This document shows positions 36,112 through 43,886 of a stretch of 64,000 bases of DNA, in pieces. The stretch's first letter is position 1. Each line of letters begins with the position of its first letter. Source of the DNA: Flammeovirga pacifica (GTDB lineage: Bacteria > Bacteroidota > Bacteroidia > Cytophagales > Flammeovirgaceae); NCBI RefSeq assembly GCF_000807855.2, contig NZ_JRYR02000001.1:2965285-3029284 (forward strand), read 5' to 3'. Made by a program: the position numbers and the translations under genes. The notes under the pieces were generated by a model that saw only the letters and a program-made list of their open reading frames with translations, made no database searches and was not told the DNA's origin.

Positions 36112-38571
36112 ATGAACTATTACACTAAAAGTCTTCTACTATTATTCTTATTTCTCTTCGGATTTCATTTTTCTTCTTTTGCTCAGAAAAATGGAAATTT
36201 TGCTCCTTCAACAGACAAACATTGGGCCTTGACCTTTTTTGGAGGTTGGGGAAACTATTTTGGTGATTTAACACCTTCTCGATCTCCTTTTTCATCTCAA
36301 TGGAATATGAAAGGTGGAAGTTTTGGTAGTGCTTTAGAAAAAAGATTATCACATAGATTTTCTGTAAGAGCTGAAGGTAGTTGGACAAGAATAAGTGGTG
36401 ATGATGCACAAACAGCTTCTGTTGGTACTTTTGAATACAATAGAAACCTTCACTTTAGAAATGATATTTTTCAATTATCAGGATTAGTACAATTTGATAT
36501 TCTACCTCATTCAGGTCACTTCTCCCAAAGAAGGTTAGTTACTCCTTATATTTTAACTGGAGCTACATTGATGTTTCATAATCCAGAAGGAATGACTACT
36601 GAACCTTATGGAAACACATGGGTACATTTAAGACCATTAGGTACAGAGGGGCAAGGAAAGGAAAATACGAGACCTAGATATAGTACAACTGCTTTGGCCA
36701 TTCCTTTCGGTATAGGCGCCAACTTTAAGATTAACGAAAGATTAGACCTTGGTGTTGAATGGACGGCCAGATTTACTTCTACAGATTATTTAGATGATGT
36801 AAGTAGAGCTTATGTTGGAGATGCGCATTTTGGAAATAATAAAGTGGCCGCGGCAATGGCAGATCGCTCAAGAGAAAGTGTTGCAGTATTGACAGGTGAA
36901 CCAAGACAAGTACCCGATCAAAGGTTTGGACCTGGAGATAAAAGAGGAAGTAATAGCTCTAATGATGGATTCAATACTGTTCATTTTAGATTAAGATATA
37001 TTCTTTCTAAAAATAAAGCTCCAAAAGATCTTTCATGGTTACATAAAAGCAACGAAACATATGTTCCAATTACCTACAGATCCAACCAAAGAACAAATAA
37101 CACAGCGTCTACTACTAATAATTCTACGTTTGCAAAGTATAAAGATCGATACAGTATTCAGAATTTAGCAATTAATACAGAAGGATCAGAAAAATCTCCT
37201 AACTTCTATTACGGGGGATTAATTTATACTACTGATAGAAATGATAGGAAACATTTCAATAAAAAAAATAGAAAGTCTTACTACAATCTTTATTATGCTC
37301 CTTTACACGATCTGTATAGAAATGAGCAAACAAGACCTGTAAATATTGACACTACTGTTCTAAACAAATTTCATCATCATTCTGCATTTCAAATTAACCA
37401 AGAGCAAGTGATTGCTACAATGTATTCTGCCGATTTACCGAATACAAAAGTGGCCCAACATAAATTATTCTTGATGGATATTTTAGGTGAAAATGTTTGG
37501 AAAGAAAATAAAGAACTTCCTTTTAACAATGAACATTATTCAATTTCTGAACCTAGTATAAGTAATGATGGTAAAGTACTTTACTTTGTATCAGATATGG
37601 ATGGTGGTTATGGAGGAACCGATATTTATATCAGTTACCTTTTTAAAGGACAATGGACCTATCCTATTAATGCAGGACCAGTTATTAATTCTAAAGGTGA
37701 TGAAGTAAGTCCTTTTATTCATAAAGACGGTACACTTTATTTTGCCTCTGATGGTCATAATGGTATGGGTGGTTTAGATCTTTATGAGTGTATAATGAAA
37801 GATGGACACCCATTTGATATAGCTAACTTAGGTGAACCAATCAATTCTAAGTATGATGACTACGGATTGATTTTAAACCCAGTAAAAAGAGTAGGATATT
37901 TCACTTCCAATAGAATTGGGGGTAAAGGTGGTAACGACATCTATCAATTAAATGTAAAAGAAATTAATGTTTCTAGGTTACTGACTGACGACCATAAAAA
38001 CCTTTTTGTGGTTGAGGAAATGAAATTAAAAGGTAAAGTGATTTCTAAGGACACTAGATCTCCATTACCTAAAATCATGGTCAGTTTAAAGAATAAAGAA
38101 ACCAATGCATTGGTTACAAAAAGGACTGATAATAATGGTAGCTTTGAATTTGATATTTCAAATGAATCTAATTATGAAATATTCCCATCTGCCTTTGGTT
38201 ATAAACGTATGAAAGCAACTGATATCTCTACAGTGGGAATTTTTGGGGAAGAACATATCGAGAAAACATTAGTGATAGAACCTCTAGAAAAGAAGGTTAA
38301 ACTATATGGTAAAGTTACCAATAAAGAAAGTGGCGAAGTTCTTAGAAATATAGAATTAGTATTTATCTCTCCTAACGAAGAAGAAAACATCTATATTAAA
38401 TCTGATGGTGAAGGTAACTATAAGCTAGAGATCAATAAAAACAAACGTTACTACTTCTTTGTTGAAGAAGATGGCTTTGAGAAAAAGAATTATGCTATTC
38501 CTGATTTATCAAAGTTCAGAACTGTAAAGTCTATGAAGTATAATATAAAACTAGCTCCGAAAAGTAAATAA
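36112..38571 (+). CDS. PorG-type barrel fused to PD40 propeller and two carboxypeptidase-regulatory domains
   Basis: 819-aa outer-membrane protein. Signal peptide 1-25. Residues about 37-300 form a beta-barrel of the DUF6089/PorG type, shown by YFGDLTP, LRPLGTEGQG (173-182) and TDYLDDVSRAYVG (224-236). PorG is the T9SS outer-membrane subunit contacting the PorK/N ring. Residues about 475-620 hold PD40 propeller repeats (SISNDGKVLYFVSDMDGGYGG, FIHKDGTLYFASDGHNGMGG, GYFTSNRIGGKGG). Two carboxypeptidase-regulatory-like domains follow at about 636-720 and 728-815. The last three parts match the middle of PorE, but the OmpA-type peptidoglycan-binding domain of PorE is absent. A strong terminator follows. 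The role in T9SS is inference. Confidence 0.8.
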   Translation: MNYYTKSLLLLFLFLFGFHFSSFAQKNGNFAPSTDKHWALTFFGGWGNYFGDLTPSRSPFSSQWNMKGGSFGSALEKRLSHRFSVRAEGSWTRISGDDAQTASVGTFEYNRNLHFRNDIFQLSGLVQFDILPHSGHFSQRRLVTPYILTGATLMFHNPEGMTTEPYGNTWVHLRPLGTEGQGKENTRPRYSTTALAIPFGIGANFKINERLDLGVEWTARFTSTDYLDDVSRAYVGDAHFGNNKVAAAMADRSRESVAVLTGEPRQVPDQRFGPGDKRGSNSSNDGFNTVHFRLRYILSKNKAPKDLSWLHKSNETYVPITYRSNQRTNNTASTTNNSTFAKYKDRYSIQNLAINTEGSEKSPNFYYGGLIYTTDRNDRKHFNKKNRKSYYNLYYAPLHDLYRNEQTRPVNIDTTVLNKFHHHSAFQINQEQVIATMYSADLPNTKVAQHKLFLMDILGENVWKENKELPFNNEHYSISEPSISNDGKVLYFVSDMDGGYGGTDIYISYLFKGQWTYPINAGPVINSKGDEVSPFIHKDGTLYFASDGHNGMGGLDLYECIMKDGHPFDIANLGEPINSKYDDYGLILNPVKRVGYFTSNRIGGKGGNDIYQLNVKEINVSRLLTDDHKNLFVVEEMKLKGKVISKDTRSPLPKIMVSLKNKETNALVTKRTDNNGSFEFDISNESNYEIFPSAFGYKRMKATDISTVGIFGEEHIEKTLVIEPLEKKVKLYGKVTNKESGEVLRNIELVFISPNEEENIYIKSDGEGNYKLEINKNKRYYFFVEEDGFEKKNYAIPDLSKFRTVKSMKYNIKLAPKSK

Positions 38572-38611
38572 AAAAAGGTTGACTCATCGAATTATGAGTC
38601 AACCTTTTTTT
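38571..38611. terminator. Bidirectional rho-independent terminator
   Basis: A perfect stem (38571-38587 with 38594-38610) around the loop CGAATT, A-tract on the left and T-tract on the right. It separates the PorG-like gene from the convergent lipoprotein gene and can serve both strands. Confidence 0.92.
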
Positions 38612-38731
38612 CATTAACCTTTAAGTACTAAAAAACGATACATTAAAAACAATCGTTATTATGAAACATAAATAAATATAGACATTATAAAAAATAGATA
38701 TTTTACTTAGTACTTATCTTCTCTATGAATC

Positions 38732-39796
38732 TTAATAATTCAATTTGAAATCTTTAATTTTTAAAATACTACCTACACCTCCACTTACTAAATCTGCTCC
38801 TTCAGCACTTGATGCAAAAACGATAATAATATGAGTAGGTCTAACATTTGTTTCAGAGTAATATCCTACCTCTGGTAATTCTTCTTTACTCGGTGATGGC
38901 TGCATGTAAGATTCAAAAGAATCACTTTGACCAAATACCAATGGAACAGTGATTTCAGTCCATTCACTCAGTTCATCTGAACTCCTAGGTAACCAAGCTG
39001 TTCCTAAACGATATCTCTTTCCATCTTCCCTCACCTGTAATAGAACATAAACATCTTTTTGATCCATGATAGTCTGCCCATCTTTTTGATAAGATTGTGG
39101 TAAATACTGTATTGATACCGAAAAACTCACTGGTTTACTCGTAAATGGATAGCCAAAATCAATTTGTACATCTGTGAAACCACTTCCCTGAATATTTCCA
39201 ACAAATAGTGATCCTGCTGCAAGAATACCTTTAATCGGTTCTTTAGTCTCTAATTTAGCATATTCAGCATTTTCTGCACTTGGTAAAGGAATTAACGTTC
39301 TTGGGTAAGTTGGAATATTTACCTCTGCAGCTCCTTTATCACCTGATCGCCAAGGAGACGATTCTAAACTATTTCCTGGTAAAAAATAGCTGCTATTACC
39401 ACTCTCCTCCTCAAACCAAGTAGTAAAATCAGAAAATGGCACTTGGTTTTCGGCTTCTTTAATAGCCACTTTCCAAACTGTTTGTTCACCATTCTCTGCG
39501 GTAACAACATAATTCACAGTATCTAAAAAATTTTGAGATTCTCCAACACCAGGCTTAATGGTAGCTAGATTAGATGTTACAATTTTAGTTGGGGCTAAAC
39601 TTGTACGATCTACAATAGTATCTAAAGGAACCAAAATTAAACGATTCAAAGAATCAATCTCAGATGTTCCTGATTGTTGTTCCAACTCAAAAGTTACTAT
39701 TTCACCATTAGAAGATAACCCAAAATAGTCCCAATCAATACAAGAGGTAAACACAATACTAAAAGTGATTACCATTAAATAGTTTATTTTTTTCAT
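38732..39796 (-). CDS. PCMD-domain lipoprotein
   Basis: 354-aa lipoprotein: signal peptide ending in the lipobox FTSC with Cys19. The middle contains a Bacteroidota Ig-like/DUF5018-type stretch (about 30-115), and residues about 130-354 resemble the putative carbohydrate metabolism domain (PCMD): WFEEESGNSSYFLPG, SPWRSGD, KLETKEPIKGILAAGSLFVG, IIIVFASSAEGADLVSGGVGSILKIKDFKLNY. Members are surface lipoproteins of gut and marine Bacteroidota with a presumed glycan role. It follows an outer-membrane barrel gene after 4 nt, so the two form an operon. Confidence 0.75.
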   Translation of the reverse strand: MKKINYLMVITFSIVFTSCIDWDYFGLSSNGEIVTFELEQQSGTSEIDSLNRLILVPLDTIVDRTSLAPTKIVTSNLATIKPGVGESQNFLDTVNYVVTAENGEQTVWKVAIKEAENQVPFSDFTTWFEEESGNSSYFLPGNSLESSPWRSGDKGAAEVNIPTYPRTLIPLPSAENAEYAKLETKEPIKGILAAGSLFVGNIQGSGFTDVQIDFGYPFTSKPVSFSVSIQYLPQSYQKDGQTIMDQKDVYVLLQVREDGKRYRLGTAWLPRSSDELSEWTEITVPLVFGQSDSFESYMQPSPSKEELPEVGYYSETNVRPTHIIIVFASSAEGADLVSGGVGSILKIKDFKLNY

Positions 39797-39800
39797 AAGT

Positions 39801-40517
39801 CTAGAAATAATAAGCCACAGCTAGTTTAATTTGAAGTAAGTTTACTTTAAAGTTTAGATCAAAATCGGTTCTATTTGATTCTTCAGTATAATTTTTAACT
39901 GATTGAGAATGATCCATTTCTAAACCTAAAAGACCAACAGATGCTTCAAAAGCAAAATTATCAACGATGAAAGCAGCTAAACCTGGTTGAATTCCAATAC
40001 CTAAAGTAATTCTATCTGTTTTCACTTTATCGATATCATCATTAGCTTCTGTTTGTTTTAAACCTGTTCCGAACCCAACTTGTAATGATGTTTGGTTGAA
40101 TATGCTAAACCTCCTATTTTTTGATAAAGGAATATAATTTCGAATAAAAGGTGCAATGTAAAAACCTTGACTTACAGACTTTAAATGTGTCCTTACATTA
40201 TTAGAGGTATATATTTCATTTTTTTGTCTACGGTCGTATGAAAATTCTACACCCACCATAAAAAAGTCTCGAATAAAATATCCCCCTTGGGTACCTATTT
40301 CAAAACTCCCATTATCCTGTGCATGTAACTGTCTAATAAATTGATCTTCTTCTGAAGCATTACTAGATGATACTTGTACAGTTAATGAAGTATACCATTG
40401 TCCTTTTTGTTCATTACTATTAAAATCTAGTAACCTTGGGTCTGGACCTGAATTTTCTTGTGCGAATAAAAATCCTCCACACAGAAATAGCAAGATTGAA
40501 AAAATACTTTTTGTCAT
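39801..40517 (-). CDS. Outer-membrane beta-barrel protein
   Basis: 238 aa with signal peptide (MTKSIFSILLFLCGGFLFAQ). The mature part is a run of amphipathic strands (TSLTVQVSS, EIGTQGGYFIRDFFMVGVEFSYDRR, IAPFIRNYIPL, SLQVGFGTGL, TLGIGIQPGLAAFIVDNFAFEASVGLLGLE) ending in an aromatic residue (LAVAYYF), the signal for BAM insertion. It is an OmpW/PorT-like eight-strand type. The function is unknown; the downstream PCMD lipoprotein may be a partner. Confidence 0.78.
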   Translation of the reverse strand: MTKSIFSILLFLCGGFLFAQENSGPDPRLLDFNSNEQKGQWYTSLTVQVSSSNASEEDQFIRQLHAQDNGSFEIGTQGGYFIRDFFMVGVEFSYDRRQKNEIYTSNNVRTHLKSVSQGFYIAPFIRNYIPLSKNRRFSIFNQTSLQVGFGTGLKQTEANDDIDKVKTDRITLGIGIQPGLAAFIVDNFAFEASVGLLGLEMDHSQSVKNYTEESNRTDFDLNFKVNLLQIKLAVAYYF

Positions 40518-40621
40518 AAGAGATTGAAGAGTAAGTGTTATTTAATTGATTTTATCTATTAATAAAATAGATATCACCAATTAAGCAATTTCAGAGATAT
40601 AATTAAAAATAGTAATAAAAA

Positions 40622-41449
40622 CTATCTTCTTCTAGGGCGTTCCTGAGTATAAAGTGGTAATAATGGAATTCTATATAAAAGACGATAATGAAAATTTAAT
40701 CTAGATCGATCATCTTTATTAAAATACCATCCTGGAATATCGTTTTTGGTAATTGCTGTTGCAGGAAAATCTTTTTTGATATTATAGGCAAAACCAAAAT
40801 CAGCTGTTAAACCTTTCCACAAGGCTAATTTTAGACTAACTACAAATTCAAACCAATCAACATTTACATTTTTTTCTGATAAGCTTTTTAAAGTAGCACC
40901 CTCTCCCCAATAACCATTTCCAGTACTATAATAATCTGCCGATTGATCAAAAGTAGAGTTTGCATATTTTAAACCAATAGACAAGCCACTATCTACAGAT
41001 GCTTTTCTCATCAAATTATATTCTAATCCAAAACGATAAAAACTTCCTGTAGATTGATAATTAAACACATTCGTTTCTACACTACTTCGTGTGCGATCCA
41101 TGTATCCATATTCAGCTGTTACATACCATTGATTTCTAATCATGACATCACCATAAAAGGTGTAAGCAGTCATGTCTTTTTCTGATAATGAACTTACCAA
41201 AGGACGTAAATCTGTCCCAAATCGAATTCCTGACACGACGAAATAGCCAGATCCTTTTGGTTCTCCTTTTTTATTTAAAGGCCAAGGTTCTACCGCTGTT
41301 GTGTCTTGTTCAGCATCCAAAGAATCCGCCATTGTTTCACCTTGTTCTATATCATCGTCAAGTGTTTGAGCATCGACAACCAGACTACACAAAAAAAGTG
41401 ATAACAAAAGACTGAAAATTATTTTATATCTAGTTATATAACTTAACAT
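40622..41449 (-). CDS. DUF6048 outer-membrane protein
   Basis: 275 aa with signal peptide ending VVDAQ. An acidic linker (DDDIEQGETMADSLDAEQD) precedes a barrel domain: GYFVVSGIRFGTDLRPLVSS, YGDVMIRNQWYVTAEYGYM, FYRFGLEYNLMRKA, SIGLKYANSTFD. This matches the DUF6048 family, which usually lies next to DUF6452 in Bacteroidota, as it does here. The ATG at 41449 overlaps the end of the DUF6452 gene by 20 nt. Confidence 0.78.
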   Translation of the reverse strand: MLSYITRYKIIFSLLLSLFLCSLVVDAQTLDDDIEQGETMADSLDAEQDTTAVEPWPLNKKGEPKGSGYFVVSGIRFGTDLRPLVSSLSEKDMTAYTFYGDVMIRNQWYVTAEYGYMDRTRSSVETNVFNYQSTGSFYRFGLEYNLMRKASVDSGLSIGLKYANSTFDQSADYYSTGNGYWGEGATLKSLSEKNVNVDWFEFVVSLKLALWKGLTADFGFAYNIKKDFPATAITKNDIPGWYFNKDDRSRLNFHYRLLYRIPLLPLYTQERPRRR

Positions 41450-42398
41450 TAGGGAAATTCGGATTTGTGTTTACTGTTTTTCTATCCACGGACATTTTTT
41501 GAAAGATTGAATCTTTTGTGAAAATAAAATCGTCGCCCTCAATATTATTACTTACTAAAGTTACTGAACCTGTTCCATTTGTAAAAATACAACCTGTTTC
41601 ATCATCACTTATAACCGTAGAATTATTAAAGCGTACCTTTAATTCCTGTGTTATTGTATTAGGATCTGAATCATCTTCTCCAATCCTAAATTCAAAAATT
41701 GTTTCCGTATTTGATTCTAATGGAAGATAAATAGTACTAAATTTATCAGCATCAGTATATATTGGATCAGCATCTTTACCTTTTACATGAATTGAGGTAA
41801 ACTGAAGCTCTCTTGGATTATTTGTTTGAAGATCGTAGAAAGTAACAATTAAATTTCTACTAACAGTCTTAGTATTTGCATCACAAATATCAATTAAAAA
41901 TTGAATATTTTCATTTGCTGTATCTGCAGACACAGTACTACTTATAACCACTACTGAATCAAAAAGAGCACCTGTCGCTCCAGAATATGAAGGCTGTCCA
42001 GCTGCATTTGGATCTCTAGAGACTCCTAATCCAGTAAATTGTTCAAAAGCACCACAATCAGGGCCATTGACTTTAACTGTAGTAGAATAATCTATATAAG
42101 TGGTATCTGTAAGACCTGAGGTAATAAAAGAAAAACCTGTCTGACGTTCCGTTACTTTTAAAGGCAATAAAATCTTACCATTTGACATGGGTGATAATTC
42201 AGCACCACCGATCCCATTAATTGACTCAAAATCAATATTAACAGCCGATGTAGGGTTATTTTTATCATAAAAAGCACCTAATGCATATGATGATGGATTA
42301 GAATAGGCATCACAATCTCTACAAGAAGGTGTCACTAAAAAAATAAATAGAGGTAGAAATGACCAAACGTACCTCCGCAAATTGTTTTTAAAGTTCAT
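41430..42398 (-). CDS. DUF6452-like lipoprotein
   Basis: 322 aa. The signal peptide ends in LVTPSC, so it is a likely lipoprotein, with a further CRDCD motif just after. Mid-region motifs such as SSYALGAFYDKNN, LPLKVTERQTGFSFIT and TTYIDYSTTVKV recall DUF6452, but it is longer than the usual family member of about 170 aa, with an added C-terminal beta domain. The start is fixed by the signal peptide and lies 4 nt after a perfect -7 box. It is probably co-transcribed with the overlapping DUF6048 gene. Confidence 0.65.
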   Translation of the reverse strand: MNFKNNLRRYVWSFLPLFIFLVTPSCRDCDAYSNPSSYALGAFYDKNNPTSAVNIDFESINGIGGAELSPMSNGKILLPLKVTERQTGFSFITSGLTDTTYIDYSTTVKVNGPDCGAFEQFTGLGVSRDPNAAGQPSYSGATGALFDSVVVISSTVSADTANENIQFLIDICDANTKTVSRNLIVTFYDLQTNNPRELQFTSIHVKGKDADPIYTDADKFSTIYLPLESNTETIFEFRIGEDDSDPNTITQELKVRFNNSTVISDDETGCIFTNGTGSVTLVSNNIEGDDFIFTKDSIFQKMSVDRKTVNTNPNFPNVKLYN

Positions 42399-42402
42399 AG
42401 AA

Positions 42403-42410
42403 CAAAGTTA
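42403..42410 (-). promoter_or_regulatory. -7 box four bases before the DUF6452 start
   Basis: On the minus strand TAACTTTG, then TTCT, then ATG. The spacer is four bases, the same as at 25934-25946, again predicting a leaderless or nearly leaderless mRNA. No TTG is found at -33. Confidence 0.6.
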
Positions 42411-42604
42411 ATCGTCATTTTTCAATAAAAAAGCATTTATTGAGGTTAAGATCATGATTAATTTAAAAAGATAGAAACATTTAGACTGTCTCTATTATTC
42501 TTATGACACTTAAATACCTCTTTAAGCCACTTCATTTTTAATATACTCAAGAAAATAATTCGGGTAAACCCTTTGGAACTTTTTCTTTGAGCGATCTTTT
42601 AAAT

Positions 42605-42637
42605 AAAAAAAAGAGCATCCTTAAGAATGCCCTTTTC
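42605..42637 (-). terminator. Terminator of the fad operon
   Basis: A hairpin with two internal mismatches (AAAAG-GCAT against ATGC-CTTTT around the palindrome CTTAAG). On the minus strand it is followed by eight T. It lies 33 bases past the fadA stop. Confidence 0.8.
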
Positions 42638-42669
42638 ACAACTTTCAAATTATATATTATGCGAGTATA

Positions 42670-43848
42670 TTATTTCAATAATTCATAAATACCTGCAACA
42701 CCTTGACCACCACCTACACAAGCAGTGACCATACCGTACTTCTGATTACGGCGTCGCATTTCGTTAAATAATTGAACTGAGAGTTTTGCACCTGTACAAC
42801 CTAGTGGATGCCCTAATGCAATCGCTCCGCCGTTAACATTGATGATATTAGGATCAATATCAATATTTTTGATAACTGCTAAAGATTGAGCGGCAAATGC
42901 TTCATTCAATTCAACTTGATCGATATCAGACGCTTTTAAACCTGCTTGAGCCAATGCTCTTGGAATTGCTTCTACAGGTCCGATACCCATTATTCTAGGA
43001 TCTACCCCTGCCGATGCATATGACACCATTCTGGCAATAGGCTCCAATTTTAATTCTTTTACTAAACGTTCAGACATCACCATAACAAAAGCGGCTCCGT
43101 CCGAAGTTTGTGAAGAATTACCAGCGGTTACTTGTCCTCCTTGCTTAAAAGCAGGCTTTAAACGACCTAAACCAGCTGCATCAGAAACTCGAGGTCCTTC
43201 ATCTGTATCGACTACAAACTCTCTTGTTTTCTTACGATCACCTTCCAAATACGTTTCTTTAACAGTGATTGGAACAATCTCGTCTTTAAACTTTCCTTCT
43301 TTAATTGCAGACAATGCTTTTTCATGAGATTTCACTGCAAATTCATCCGCTTCGTCACGGTCAATTCCGTATTCTCTTGCTACCTCTTCTGCAGTTAAAC
43401 CCATATTTAGGTAGTATTGAGGGGTCTCAGTAGCTATTTTATAATTTAAGCCTGTCTTGTATCCCATCATTGGAACCATAGACATAGACTCAGTACCACC
43501 TGCAATAATACAATCAGCCATACCTGCTCTAATTTTTGCAGCAGCCATTGAAATAGTTTCAACACCCGAACCACAATAACGGTTTACAGTTACACCCGGT
43601 ACCTTTAAATTATCAGGAGCAAAAGCCAACAATGAAATCATTCTTGCCATTTGCATTCCTTGTTCTGCTTCTGGAATTGCACAACCAACAATAAGGTCGT
43701 CAATTCTTGTAGGATCCAAAGCCGGAACACTTTGGACTAGATGTTGGATAACATCTGCTGCTAAATCGTCAGGACGTGTGAATCGAAATCCCCCTTTTTT
43801 CGCCTTGCCGATCGCTGTTCTATAACCTGCTACGATATAAGCTTCCAT
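42670..43848 (-). CDS. fadA: Acetyl-CoA C-acyltransferase (thiolase)
   Basis: Last step of beta-oxidation: thiolytic cleavage of 3-ketoacyl-CoA. At 392 aa it is a normal thiolase II. Nucleophile Cys92 is in NRYCGSG, the conserved NEAFAAQ and GGAIALGHPLGCTGAK supply the catalytic Asn/His, and Cys377 in TACVGGGQG is the acid/base. It lies 38 nt downstream of fadN and ends at a terminator. Confidence 0.94.
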   Translation of the reverse strand: MEAYIVAGYRTAIGKAKKGGFRFTRPDDLAADVIQHLVQSVPALDPTRIDDLIVGCAIPEAEQGMQMARMISLLAFAPDNLKVPGVTVNRYCGSGVETISMAAAKIRAGMADCIIAGGTESMSMVPMMGYKTGLNYKIATETPQYYLNMGLTAEEVAREYGIDRDEADEFAVKSHEKALSAIKEGKFKDEIVPITVKETYLEGDRKKTREFVVDTDEGPRVSDAAGLGRLKPAFKQGGQVTAGNSSQTSDGAAFVMVMSERLVKELKLEPIARMVSYASAGVDPRIMGIGPVEAIPRALAQAGLKASDIDQVELNEAFAAQSLAVIKNIDIDPNIINVNGGAIALGHPLGCTGAKLSVQLFNEMRRRNQKYGMVTACVGGGQGVAGIYELLK

Positions 43849-43886
43849 TTTTCTCTAATTAATGATCTGTGGTTAATTTTTGATGA

